A stretch of DNA of 64,000 nt, taken from contig NC_087075.1 of the NCBI RefSeq assembly GCF_026151205.1, forward strand, positions 13,715,628-13,779,627, in the 5' to 3' direction. A program made the translations under genes and the position numbers. The notes below the pieces were generated by a model. It saw only the letters and a program-made list of their open reading frames with translations. It was not told the origin of the DNA and did not search any database. Source of the DNA: Bolinopsis microptera (Eukaryota; Ctenophora; Tentaculata; Lobata; Bolinopsidae). Of the stretch, positions 47,865-59,900 are shown piece by piece; positions within the stretch are counted from its first letter, which is position 1, and the number at the start of each line of letters is the position of its first letter.

Positions 47865-50333
47865 ATGAAATTTTCTCTGAATATCGTTGTGATTACTACT
47901 TTGGCGCTTTTGGCAGCCAAAGCAGTTTCTGAAAAAGGTAGGAAAAGATCCAGATAATGCTTACATATTGAAACTTTGATAATACATTATTGGGAATTAG
48001 AGTTTTCAGCGCATATCAAAACGTTACTAACCCAATCTTATCAAGTTGCTTGCTTTTGTCATTAATTATTCATGGCCTTTACTCCTTGAAAAGTCAAATG
48101 GCACTTAATTTATCACATGGTTTTTCAATTTTTGGAAATTTCATAATATTCAAAAGCATTCCATTCCAGCTTGGAGAGAAGATAGGAGATGTGGAGAAAA
48201 CTTCCCCCTCGCTGACGGTACCCCTGCTCAGTGTAATCCTGACAGCGAATATCGAGATACTGATAGATGCTGTACACCGTCTGGGTGGTGCCGCGGCGTC
48301 GGTTCATACTGGCACATGCAATGCGATTGTGAAGATTGCATTGACTACAGCAAGGAACTGAACAGTGAGTCTTTCTCAACTATAATTGATAAATAATCCA
48401 TACAAAAATCCCCTGATCGGTTTCAAATCCCCTCAGTGTTGCTCGATATAATGATATTGTTATACTTATAACTTTTAATATTGATATGTGCCGCTGTCCT
48501 TATGTAAAAGTACACATTGTCATTGACTCATCCCTTTACTTGTAATGACCTTCATTATTATAGCTTTAAGCACTTTTTACGGGTTTGAGGTTAACGTTTA
48601 TCCAGAAATATGTTCTTTATAGCCACACAGTTAATTTCATTTTACTTTCACAGGTAATGGTATAAGTGAGTGGAAGCCTTTTACCTATAGTAATAGATTG
48701 GAAATTCCCACCGACAGCTACTCCAGAAAGGTGGAAAGGTACTTCGTCAGGCAACCTTGTGTAGCCGGAGGAGATATGAAAGAGTTTCTTCTTGTCCTCC
48801 GAAGTCAGAGTGCGTCAGCGATTGGTAGCAGGGGAATCAATTCGATAGTCAGGCTTTCTACTAAGGTGCGTTTTCCAGCTATGATAAAGTTAATGTGGCT
48901 CATGTTATGTGTTTTTCATCCGGTCACTTAGTGTGCAACTTATTATATCGCAATGCCAACTTTACCATTCGTTGTACATCCAAATAATGTCAGTGTAATT
49001 TCAAATTTGGCATGGCTGAAATGTAACACTTGATTCTTATTTTATGTACCTATAATAATTAATTGGATTTTCAACAAAAAAATGGCCAAAATATTTTTCA
49101 GTTTGGTTAAAATTTAGTGGAATCAGTTGAAATCTGCTTTGTTCTTGGGTACACAAGCGAAACCCATAGCTGTTTTTATCTCTTTATTAAATTTAACGAG
49201 CGTGCTAAACTTAGATGAGAAATATGGACCCGTACGTATTAAATACGTAAATTAAACAGCTGGCGACTATATAATAAGTACCACGTACTTTTTGGTACCG
49301 AAATTTTATAAAAATTTCATATTACAAAAAATTCAAGTTTTACAAATAAGACTTGAATTTTTTGTAATATGAAATATTGGACGCAATATTTTAAAACTTC
49401 TAGTCTTTAGCCAATGAACCAATCAAAACTCGTTATTTTTCAATGTAAATATTTAAGTACTTATACTACTAAACAATCAGGATAAAAATAAAAGTCAACT
49501 TATTTCTACTTTAAAAGATTCCTATATCTATTTTCAAACAGTCATGACTCATATTTCAAAATATTTATCTCGTGCATGGTTTTTGGGACAGTACTTTTCA
49601 ATACAAACTTAAAAATACACATGACACCGTCGAATTGTAAAGTAGGTACGATTAGTCCGTACTTTTCATTTTAGGTGCTAAATCACCTTAATGTAGAGTT
49701 ATTTATCATTATCCCTTACTCCCTTAGTGATTAGTTAACGAAAACAAAAAATACAACATATCCTCCAGGGAAGAGGGTACATTTGGTGTGTTGATATTCG
49801 TGGTGCACATCATAAAGGACTTGATACTTGGTTTGACTTGAATGAAGATGCTATAAAATGTGAACCTGATGGAAGATACATTATCTTTGTGTGAGTTTGG
49901 AATGGTGACCTTCAACATTGCTATAGAGTCACAGAAATTAAGATGTTTTTTATGATGTCAGCAAAATCCATTTGATTTTGACGGCTATCAAATAATATAT
50001 ATTTATTGAAGACGTTTTAAATTTTCGGAACGTTTGCATATTATAAATACTACAATTTAGTTGTTAGTTCCTAAATAAATTAAATGTTCCTGTAATAAAT
50101 CAATAATTATTATTAGAGTGGAGAAAACAGCAGGCAGAGTCACCATCAAGAACGAAAGAAAAGTTTTGTACAGCCTGCACTTTGATACTGAAAAGTACGG
50201 AAAATGCAGCGAGGAGACAAACTTTGTCGAACCTCAAGAACCACATGAGACCAAGGGAGAAGGGTTGGCTATTGGTTTCTACTCCCATCCAAGTAAGTTC
50301 GCGGACATCCAGTTCCACTATAAGTATAAGTAG
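47865..50333 (+). CDS. Secreted cysteine-rich protein with hevein-like domain (5 exons, 272 aa)
   Basis: Exons 47865-47937, 48170-48364, 48654-48865, 49769-49890 and 50117-50333 have matching phases and total 819 nt ending in TAG. The N-terminus MKFSLNIVVITTLALLAAKA is a signal peptide. Exon 2 encodes a cysteine-rich module: CGENFPLADGTPAQCNPDSE, then CCTPSGWCRG and a CDCEDC run. The CC-x3-GWC core resembles the chitin-binding type 1 (hevein) fold, though spacing differs, and the tail could be a lineage-specific module. Exons 3-5 encode about 180 residues with few cysteines and a probable beta-rich fold (YIWCVDIRG, VTIKNERKVLYSLHFDT, GFYSHPSKFADIQFHYKY) that I do not recognise. It is probably an extracellular lectin-like or matrix protein. 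Intron 3 holds a perfect 25-bp hairpin, and an 80-bp repeated element begins just after the stop. Confidence 0.85.
49314..49375. repeat. Perfect 25-bp hairpin in intron 3 of the secreted-protein gene
   Basis: ATTTCATATTACAAAAAATT + CAAGT (49314-49338) and its exact reverse complement (49351-49375) are separated by 12 bp. This may be a minimal foldback element or a transcribed stem-loop. Confidence 0.95.
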
Positions 50334-50334
50334 A

Positions 50335-50418
50335 TTACTGGGCGGCGCTCAGCCTGTCATTCCGCCGAATCTCTATGTTTATCATTATGAACATGATAGC
50401 CTGAGGTCCCCAGGTAAT
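50335..50418. repeat. 80-bp structured repeat, copy 2, in a 3' UTR
   Basis: It starts one base after the TAG of the secreted-protein gene. The first 32 and last 17 bases are identical to 31399-31478; the different middle contains a near-palindrome ATGTTTATCATTATGAACAT. Confidence 0.75.
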
Positions 50419-50469
50419 AAATAGAGGGGAGGGGTGTTCTGTAAAACGTTTCAGTTCCTCTCTTATCCA

Positions 50470-51030
50470 GGAGGTGACCGGGATTCCCGGTACCGGGATT
50501 GGCAATTTTGAGCTATCCCGGTCCCGGTCCCGGTCCCGGTCGAATGCTGATTTATTTATTTATGATCCCGGTCCCGGTCCCGGTCCCGGTTAATTCGGGA
50601 TTCTTGGTCCCGGTCCCGGTCAATCACTCAAATTTGCCGGGATTTTGACCGGGATCTTTTACATAATTTCATTCACTGTGATTTAAGTTTTTGTGAATTT
50701 CATCTTTAAACATCCTCTGAGCCAAATACAACAATGTTTACAATTTCTAAACAAGTTTGAGTAATAAATTATGATCATGAATTAACCAGTATTCGACCGG
50801 AATTCCCGGTACCGGGAATCCCGGTACCGGGAATCCCGGTACCGGGATTGGTAATTTTGAGCTATCCCGGTCACGGTCCCGGTCCCGGTAAATTGATAAT
50901 CTCAGCGGATCTCAGTCCCGGTCCCGGTCCCGGTCCCGGTCCCGGTCCTGGTCCCGGTCAAGTCACATTTTGTATCCCGGTCCCGGTCCCGGTTCCGGTC
51001 CCGGTCAGGCCTGAAATCATGTCCCGGTCA
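50470..51030. repeat. Degenerate (CCGGTC)n simple repeat clusters
   Basis: Several blocks of CCCGGT/CCGGTC units (about 50514-50540, 50564-50630, 50866-50890, 50914-51010) alternate with GGGATTCCCGGTACCGGGAT palindromic stretches. Locally GC-rich within AT-rich surroundings. Open frames across it are artefacts. Confidence 0.9.
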
Positions 51031-51988
51031 CCTCCTGCTCTTATCATATTATCGTCATTCATGTCAGAATCTTTTTAAATTTCAGGGATTACAAATATGG
51101 GCCAGATTCCCTGAAAGTTTTGTAAAATTTCGTCGATTACAGTAATTGATGTGGCGTGCCATTTCCTTTCTTCAACTATTTTCGTCACAAAGTTAGAACA
51201 CAATGAGCGAAGAGCTGATATACCTCAGGTAAAAGAAAGAAAGTAAAACATAGGTAAAGTTAGCGGGTATGCTATATTCCATAATCGAGGCCCGATTACT
51301 GCAAATGAGTTTGCGTACAGCGTTTGACTTTGACCACGCTGACTCCTGGACTTGGCTAGACTCGGGACAACTCAGCTCCTTTTTGGGGATGTCTGAGTGT
51401 CTCTGAGAACTGAATGTTGACATCATTTGGGTATCCAGGCATCTGCCATGTAGGATTTTCCATACATGAATGATCATGTACAGTTCTCGTTTTCTGTGAA
51501 AACGAGGCTTTTTATAGTTTCTGCCAATAGTCGAGGTGTTGGACGCTGTGGATCCTCGATGTTAATGTGCGCTGAGACCCCCCCCCCCCCTCCCGGCCAG
51601 TTTCTGGATATCTGCATTTTTGCAAGGGTTCCATAGGGGGCAGCAGTATTAGCGATAGCTCCTGACAAGAAATTTATAAATGGTCATCACTAGTGTGACT
51701 TCATTTCCGCAATTTGAAAAAGTGGATTATCTTCACGACATCAATTTTCGCGATTTTAAATGCAATTTGATAAAAAGAATAAGTTCACGACACATTAAAT
51801 ATTTTGGTATTTTAAATTAATCACCAAAACAATTCTTCGCACAAGTGAATGGTACTTACTTAAAGACCCCAGCGGAGTGATAGGAGGATGTACAATGTAC
51901 ATTGATACTGTTGTCCTGAAGCGATCCCAGCCAAACCTACTCAAAGTACTCGAAGTACTAAGTACTTTAACAATAATGTTTGTTACAG
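51031..51988. other. Unresolved 5' region of the ephrin-receptor-like/PAN gene
   Basis: The first four-cysteine exon starts in phase 1, so upstream exons must exist, but none could be placed with confidence. A frame from 51877 runs directly into the first module exon; its codons before 51989 may be coding or a short intron. A C-run lies near 51578-51591. Confidence 0.4.
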
Positions 51989-54900
51989 ATCCCTCATGCT
52001 CGGCTGGAAGTTTCATTAGGGGAAGTGGATGTATGCAATGTAGAAAGAACACTTTCAGTGCTGCTGGAGCTTCTTCATGTTCTGATTGTCCTGAGGACAA
52101 GGTCTCAGCTGCCGGATCTACAAAGATTGACGACTGCGTTTATGGTAAGAAAGATACTATCTTCCTTATAAACACATAATGATATAGTGATGCGATGTGA
52201 ACAACTAATCAATCATTCTTTGAATTCAATTTAAGCAGTGAAATTGTGATAATCATTTTAGATTATCATTTAAATAGCGTTAGGTTCTTTTTACACTGCT
52301 AATGGTATTTGTTACAGCTCCCTGCTCGGCTGGAAGCTACATGACGGGAAGTGGATGTAAGCAATGTAGAAAGAACACTTTCAGTGCTGTTGGTGCTTCT
52401 TCGTGTTCTGATTGTCCTGAGGACAAGGTCTCAGCTGCCGGTTCTACAAAGTTTGACGACTGCGTTTATGGTAAGAAAGATACTATCTTCCTTATAAACA
52501 CATAGTGAATAGTGATATAGTGATGCGATGTGAACAATTTAACAATCATTCCTTGAATTCAATTTAAGCAGTGCAATTGTGAGAATCTTTTTAGATTATC
52601 ATTTAAATAGCGTTAGGTTCTTTTTACACTGCTAATGGTATTTGTTACAGCTCCCTGCTCGGCTGGAAGCTACATGACGGGAAGTGGATGTAAGCAATGT
52701 AGAAAGAACACTTTCAGTGCTGTTGGTGCTTCTTCGTGTTCTGATTGTCCTGAGGACAAGGTCTCAGCTGCCGGTTCTACAAAGTTTGACGACTGCGTTT
52801 ATGGTAAGAAAGATACTATCTTCCTTATAAACACATAGTGAATAGTGATATAGTGATGCGATGTGAACAATTTAACAATCATTCCTTGAATTCAATTTAA
52901 GCAGTGCAATTGTGAGAATCTTTTTAGATTATCATTTAAATAGCGTTAGGTTCTTTTTGCACTGCTAATGGTATTTGTTACAGCTCCCTGCTCGGCTGGA
53001 AGCTACATGACGGGAAGTGGATGTAAGCAATGTAGAAAGAACACTTTCAAATTTGCTGGAGCTTCTTTCTGTTTTGATTGTCCTGAGGACAAGGTCTCAG
53101 CTGCCGGATCTACAAAGATTGACGACTGCGTTTATGGTAAGAAAGATACTATCTTCCTTATAAACACATAGTGATATAGTGATGCGATGTGAACAGCTAA
53201 TCAATCATTCTTTGAATTCAATTTAAGCAGTGCAATTGTGAGAATCTTTTTAGATTATCATTTAAATAGCGTTAGGTTCTTTTTACACTGCTAATGGTAT
53301 TTGTTACAGCTCCCTGCTCGGCTGGAAGCTACATGACGGGAAGTGGATGTCAGCAATGTGGAGAGAACACTTTCAGTGCTGCTGGAGTTTCTTCATGTTC
53401 TGATTGTCCTGAGGACAAGGTCTCAGCTGCCGGATCTACAAAGATTGACGACTGCATAGGTAAGAAAAATACTATCTTCCTTATAAACCTCACCACTCCG
53501 AAGCTACTACTCTACTAACTGTGAGGATTGTTACTGATGGGGAGGGATGGATGAATCAACCCACCCCCAGTATGATAAGGGTTAACAAAGAAGTTCGATA
53601 ACGAAATTCCGCTATAATGGTGTCAGTCTTCTTGATTACTACCCAAAGGAGAACAGTAAGAACAATCTTATCTAATAAATTTTAGATTAAAAATTGGCGT
53701 ATAAGATTTACCAAGTACTCAAAAATTACAGCTAGTTCTTTTTGATAAGAAAATTTTGCAGAGTACCTAGCCCCAAGCTGCTTCACAATGGGCTTACGAA
53801 CATCCGGGACTGTATTAAGAGAAGTTAATTACTCCTCGGAAGAAAACTGCATGAACCTTTGTATAAAAACGGCGGGGTATGTTTCGATCATTTTACATAC
53901 TTTAACAGTCGAACAAATCTAACTGCTATCTTTCAATGTCTAACTGCATCTTCAGTCTTTATAGTGCACACTATTTGATTTAATTTTGTGTCTGCTGTTT
54001 GAATCTCACAATCCAAAGAGAATAACGATCTTTCAATAATTTGTATCATTGATATTAATTGCAGCTGTATGGCAGCGGTTACTAGTCCGTTATCTTGGCG
54101 TAAATCCTCATGTTACGCTATCGGAGACTACACTCTGTCCAGGGGCGGAGGTTGGGCCACAGCTGGAAGAAAATGCTTCGACACAACTTCAACCGGCCTT
54201 GCTTCTGGTAATAAGGGGGAGGGACAGGGAGAGGGACAGGGAAATCATAACGCACTTTACGCAATTTTCGACTCACGGACCAACTATTATTATTGCACCG
54301 CCCTATTACTAAATTAATAACCGTGCATCAGAATTGTGAAAACTTATTTGAATGGTACTCCATGGGTTGTGAGAAGTTATAAATATATTTATTTGAAGGA
54401 ATTATTTGGACAAAGAAATTAGGCAAATTTCTGAGCCGTTACAGTGCTGGAACCGCCAAGTACAGTACTCTTTTGGTGGCTCAGGACGAATGTCTCAAAC
54501 GATCTGGTGAGTTCATACTTGCGGTTATATATTATATTAATCATATCGATTAGATAATTTATTAGGCAGAATTTCTCTGGTAAGAGATAACCTTGTCATA
54601 AATACAATATTCTCCCACTAGATTGTGGAGGTATAACATACGAATCCTTCTCCAAAAAGTACTCTCTACGAAAAGGAACCGAATTCAAGGATAGTCCCTC
54701 CGGCCTCGAAATCTCCTGGATACATGGTGAATATCTTGGAGTTAGTTATATATTGATAAACTAACTCAGCTAAGTTTTGGACATTTAACTTAAAATTTGT
54801 GCACAAGTTTACATTAACATAGTCAGTGTAATAAGCGCCAAGCGCGAGCACAGAACTTACTTTTTATCTCCAATTTCGATAAATTTGGTACCAAAAGTTG

Positions 54901-56185
54901 CCTAAAAATGTGAATGAAATAAATCCACCGTGTAGCAATTTTCACTAAAAGAAAAATGCTACACGGCGCTTGTTCGCCACGCGTGCTTTTTTTTCGCGCA
55001 AATTTTTAGTTTTTGGCCTATAACTTTTACAATTTCAGTTATACTCATTATCACATAATTATTATGGCATAATAATCAGCTCATCGAAAGTTGCGTCTTC
55101 CTAAGCTCATTAAGATCCTGTAAGAATTATATTTCAAAATATTCAATATTTTAGGAGTTATAGGCAGTTTAACTTTAAGCAATAAATTACCCATTTTTCG
55201 TCCTTTGTGCACTCTTGCAATGCACAGGAGGCCCACATACAGCTCGACGTTATCGTGCTACACGGTGAATTTTCATTATTCACAGTTAGAGGCAACTTTT
55301 GGTACCAAATTTATCAAAATCAGAGACAACAAATTCTGTGCCAACTCATGGCGCTTACTACATAAACTGACACTTATCTGAAGTTCAATGCATAAGATCC
55401 AATTTTACTAGAAATCGAAAGCCCGTAGTTACAGGGAGGAAGGTAATTGTATTCTTTGGTAGTGAGTTTTTATCGCATCAAAAACATCCGTAAGAACTGG
55501 ACAACGATTCCTTGAATCCAATTTAAGCAGTGTAATTGTGATATTCATTTATAATCATTTAAATAACGTTTAGTTCTTTTGCCAGTGAACAGCTTATTAA
55601 GGTTGGATAATTTTTATCCAAACCTAGGATCACTCGCAAGATTTAAGGCAAACGCACTTTAACGCTCTTAAATCACTTTAACGCACGAAAAAAATCATAA
55701 CGCACTTCACGCACTTTTCGACTCACGAACCAACTATGCTGTCTATCGCGCCCGCCCTATTATAACTAATAATAATAACCGTGCATCAGAATTGTGACAA
55801 CTTATTTGAATGGTACTCTTGGTTGTGAGAAGTTATAAATATATTTATTTGAAGGAATTATTTGGAGAAAGAAATTTGGAAAATTTCTGAGCCAATACAG
55901 TGCTGGAACCGCCAAGTACAGTACTCTTTTGGTGGCTCAGGACGAATGTCTCAAACGATCTGGTGAGTTCATACTTGCGGTTATATATTACATTAATCAT
56001 ATCGATTAGATAATTTATTAGGCAGAATTTCTCTGGTAAGAGTCAACCTTGTCATAAATACAATATTCTCCCACTAGATTGTGGAGGTATAACATACGAA
56101 TCCTTCTCCAAAAAGTACTCTCTACGAAAAGGAACCGAATTCAAGGATAGTCCCTCCGGCCTCGAAATGTCCTGGATACATGAAG
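51989..56185 (+). CDS. Extracellular modular protein: five GCC2/GCC3 (ephrin-receptor-like) exons plus PAN/apple exons (partial)
   Basis: Exons 51989-52144, 52318-52470, 52651-52803, 52984-53136 and 53310-53459 each encode one module: CSAGSYMTGSGCKQC, then NTFSAVGASSCSDCPEDKVS, then AAGSTKFDDC. This is the tyrosine-kinase ephrin-receptor-like (GCC2/GCC3) repeat common in secreted and membrane proteins. All are phase 1-1, so they can be added or skipped without frameshift. Then 53762-53876 (SCFTMGLRTSGTVLREVNYS, then ENCMNLC), 54065-54207, 54399-54506 and 54622-54726 give PAN/apple-like sequence (AQDECLKRSDCGGITYESFS). The last two exons recur at 55855-55962 and 56078-56185. Neither an N-terminal signal exon nor a stop was found; a LINE begins 275 bp later, so the 3' end may lie beyond it or be lost. 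Likely role: adhesion or ligand binding outside the cell. Confidence 0.78.
52145..53309 (+). repeat. Tandem exon-intron duplications of about 330 bp
   Basis: Each module exon plus its intron forms a unit of 326-333 bp. Units 2 and 3 are identical over most of their length, including intron sequence (TTAGATTATCATTTAAATAG). The repeats therefore arose by recent unequal exchange or conversion of whole exon-intron units. The fourth exon has a local change (AFKFAGASFCFDC-like) in the middle module. Confidence 0.9.
54810..55370. mobile_element. MITE-like inverted-repeat insertion in copy 1 of the PAN duplication
   Basis: The left side TAAGCGCCA...GATAAATTTGGTACCAAAAG and right side CTTTTGGTACCAAATTTATC...TGGCGCTTA are imperfect inverted repeats of about 80-100 bp, including CACCGTGTAGCA/GCTACACGGTG. 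The insertion separates sequences that are adjacent in copy 2 (GTGCACAAGTTTAC and ATCTGAAG or its equivalent), so it entered after the duplication or was lost from copy 2. Confidence 0.75.
55418..55500 (+). repeat. Dispersed AAAGCCCGT repeat, copy 1
   Basis: GAAAGCCCGTAGTTACAGGG, then GGTAATTGTATTCT...TATCGCATCAAAAACATCCG. It shares about 80 bp with copies at 56322-56405 and 62567-62650, all in the same orientation. Confidence 0.75.
55640..55737. mobile_element. Right-half remnant of the CATAGTTGG hAT MITE
   Basis: The stretch with AACGCACTTCACGCACTTTT and CACGAACCAACTATG matches the right end of 18896-19257. A shorter counterpart is at about 54243-54288, in the other copy of the duplication, where it forms the 3' part of a spurious open frame. 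Confidence 0.7.
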
Positions 56186-56321
56186 GTGAATATCATAGAG
56201 TTAGTTATATATTGATTAACTAACTCAGCTAAGTTTTAGACATTAAACTTAAGATTTGTGCACAAGTTTACAGTTATCTAACCGAAGTTCAATGCTTAAG
56301 ATCCAATTTTATTTGCTTACT

Positions 56322-56405
56322 AGAAAGCCCGTAGTCACAGGGATGAAGGTAATAGTATTCTATAGAAGTAAGTTTTGATCGCATCAAAAATATCCGTAAG
56401 AACCG
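56322..56405 (+). repeat. Dispersed AAAGCCCGT repeat, copy 2
   Basis: AGAAAGCCCGTAGTCACAGG, then GGTAATAGTATTCT...GATCGCATCAAAAATATCCG. It is the closest match to copy 1 and lies just before the LINE 3' tail. Confidence 0.75.
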
Positions 56406-56911
56406 AAGATACAGTCGATTTAAATGCTTAAATGTAAAACACTCTAATAGTCTAAACACAACGTAAACTGGAATTAAACTGGAATTAAACTGGAATTAAA
56501 CTTAAATAGTCAAAGGGAACACTAACGGACCCGTCGTGACAATACATCAATGAAATAAATAAGATAATTATAAGAAAATCATAAATAAGACCCAAAACAC
56601 GTAAAAAAATTAACTTCACTACAATCTGTACGAAAAAGAAACAAGATCAAATATAATAATTTAACCGGATAAAAGTGAATAATGCACCGATAAGGTAATA
56701 AATTATGCAGGAGAGGTTCATAAAATTCACAAAGTTACTCCAAAAGTCAAAAATACACTATCAAGAAAGATTACACACAAACTCAAAGACGGGCGTAAAT
56801 TATGCAACTGTAACTCCGAATGAAAACAGTTCGAACACTCATTTAAGGGACACTGGGGTAGTTAGAATGTCCTTAAGACAGTGACTCGGAATCATTACCG
56901 GATGTGTTAGA

Positions 56912-59900
56912 TCAAGTGGAAGACGATGTTGGTGTCTTTTTCGGATTTCTGATGCGATGACAGCTGCTGAGAAACTTGCCCAGTTCTTCTATGTGGGCTG
57001 AATCCATCATGTCTTTGTAGTTCCTTTGAAGTAAAAGCCCTTTGAGGTCATCTGAGAGAGAAGATCGTACTGAGTGGTACATGGGGCACTCAGTAAGGCA
57101 GTGTTCCTCGTCTTCAATAATCGTGCCTTCAAAGAAGGGAAGGTATTCGAAGCCGAGAACGTGATCCCTATCGCAGCAGAATCTGCATGCTCTTGGCCAT
57201 ACTCCGGCCTCCTTCGTGTAACGCCCTCGTTCTATCATCAGGTCGTGGCTGCTTGAGCGGATTTTAGCTGTATTCGTTCGGAATTGCCTGCTCTTCAGAT
57301 TGAGGTACTGCTCTTCTCCAAATTCCTCCTTGATTTGGTTGTAGAACTGCATCTTGGTTTGCGATCCCAGATCCACCCTCCAGTCACTGATAAAGACATC
57401 CCTCATGGTGCCATGAGCTGCTTCTGTTTCATAATGAGCCACAGAGCTAAGTTTCTCGTACCAGGAGAGGTTAAGATTTTTCTGTTCCTGAAACGCTTGA
57501 GATACTAAAAAATTTACACTGTTCATCTCAGAAGAAGCTCTGGAAAGTCTTCCAAAGTATCTGAGGCATTGTGGCAGAACTGAGAGGGCCCAGGGCATCC
57601 TTCCGGTATCCCCGTAACAGAAGTTGTTGTTAGTTTTCTTGTGCACACCCAGTACCCATTTCAGCATTTTGAGGTGTGTTGTCTCAAGACTGTCTTTTGC
57701 TGCAACTTTTGATAGGTTGTGTCTTTGGCTGGGTTCACGCGCCATTTCTTTCATGAGGTGAGTCGAGGGTAGCCATATCTGACAGGCGTAAGTTGCTACC
57801 GGTTTCACCAGACAGTCAATTAGCTTTAGCATGGTTTTGGTGGTCAGAGCTCTGGTGTCTACCATGCGTTTTATCGAAAAGAATGCTCGAAGCGCCTTCT
57901 TCCTAAGTTCGTTCATGGCGCATTTAAAAGATCCATTGAGACTGAGCTGGATACCTAGATAGCAGTAGGACCTTGTTGGAGAGATGTCGAGCTGTCCAAG
58001 CTTGAACCCGTACGAGCAGTTTAGCACCCGCGAGCTTGAGTTGAAGACCATTATTTTAGTCTTATCAATGTTGATAGATAGCTCCCATTTGCTTGCAAAT
58101 TCATTTAGGCAGTCAAGCTCTTTCTGAAGGCTTTGGTGGTCGAGAGCTAAAAGGATGAGATCGTCGGCCCAGAGCAGGTGGTTGACCGGGAAGCCATTAA
58201 GTTCAGGGACAGAGAGATCTTCTAGGGCTGCTAGATAGATGGAGAGGTCGTAGATGTATATTTTAAACAATTCAGGAGACATTGGATGCCCTTGCTCTGT
58301 TCCAATGGTGACATCAATGGTCTCCGATAGTTTTTGGATCAGTTTGATGCGGGTCACCGAGTTGCTGTACATGTTCTTAAGGCAAGCGAAGAAGTTCCCT
58401 CCGATACCAAGGTGATTGAGTTTATACATGAGTGCTTCTCTGCACACCGTATCGAACGCTTTCCGGTAGTCAACAAAACAAGCAAACACTCTCTTTTTGA
58501 GCTTTTTCGTGTATTTCTCAATGATTGTGGTAATTGTAAGGATGTGATCCGAGCACTGTGCACCAGCTCTGAAGCCAAGTTGGTGGGGGAAATCGGGGCA
58601 GATAACTTTGCGGAAGTCGATAAGTCTTTCAAGGAGAAGAGAAGCAAATAGCTTCCCTAGACAGCTTCCAACAGTTATTGCCCTATAGTTGTCAGGGTTC
58701 TGTTTGTCGCCCTTCTTGTGGAGAGGGGTGGTTATCGAACAATTCCATGGGTAAGTCCCCTGTTCCAGGCAGCCGTTGAACAACTTGAGAAGAACTTTCC
58801 TTAGGCAAAGTTTGGAGTTCTTGAGCATCTCGTTCGATATTAGGTCCAGTGATACGCTCTTGTTGTTTTTGAGTTTGTTGATCACCTTTTCAAGCTCTTG
58901 TAGAGTGAACTCCATGTTAAGATTTTCCACTTCAGTTGGTAGGTCAGGGTGGCTGCTCCCATCATTGCTTGCGTTGTGGGCTTGAAGTTCACGGTGGGAT
59001 GGATCCTTGCACTTTTGGTTGTAGAGGTCGTTGAAGAATTTGTGAAAAGCAAATAGGTCGTACAGATCGAACGTCTCAGGATCTCTACAGGAGGACGAGA
59101 GATCTTTCAGAGCAGACCAGTTGATGTCATTGCCATTGTTTATTTTCTCGTTCAGTTGAAAGAGATATGCGCCTTTTTTAGATCGAACTTGAACCCTGTA
59201 TTCCTTTTTTCGGAGGTAAAACTTAGCCCGAGTAGGTTCCACTAGCATGGGATCAATGTAGGGGTTGTTCTTTACTCTTTCGATCTTGCAAACTTGACGT
59301 TTTGCCTTTCTGCAGTCCCAATCGAACCATTTGTTTTTGTTAGTGTGAAGACGGCCACTTTTTTGGGTAGTGACCTGGCTGGCTAGGTTAATGTAGGTTG
59401 TAATCACAGAGTCATTGTATTTTCGAATGTCTTCGGGGCAGGTGATGTCATTTGCTAGGAGCGATTCGACCTTCTGCATGAATTGGGCATCATTCTGGGC
59501 CGACTTGAACTTTTCTGATGTACCAAACCCAGTGCTAGTGTCTTTGGTCCACTTGAAGGGCTTCGGCACTGGTGCTAGTTTCCGTTCACGTTCTTTATAG
59601 AGGTTGTCATCAAGAAGATTCACCCCATGGTTTGTGGTGAGGGCGGTTGATATCGGTCTGTGGTCTGAGTAAGGTGTGATATCGCCCACATGGAAGAACC
59701 TAACCCGATGGTGGATATCTCGTGAGACACAGATGTAATCAACAGTGCTGGCTCCGTGACGTTGAATGCATGTATGGCTACCGAAAATGTCTCCAATAGT
59801 CCTTCCATTAAGAATTATCATCCCTGCTGTTTGGAGAAGCTCAATGAACGGTTTGCCATTCGAATTCAAAGTTCGGTCCTGATTGTTTCTTGGTGTCAAG

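Larger units (their letters stand above)
54313..56230. repeat. Segmental duplication of a PAN exon pair
   Basis: 54321-54760 and 55781-56225 match closely: shared start CCGTGCATCAGAATTGTGA, exon A, intron, exon B and about 50 bp beyond. The similarity extends upstream into a hAT MITE remnant and downstream into AAGTTCAATGC-TAAGATCC. The offset is about 1.46 kb. Copy 1 contains an extra inverted-repeat insertion (54810-55370). Confidence 0.9.
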
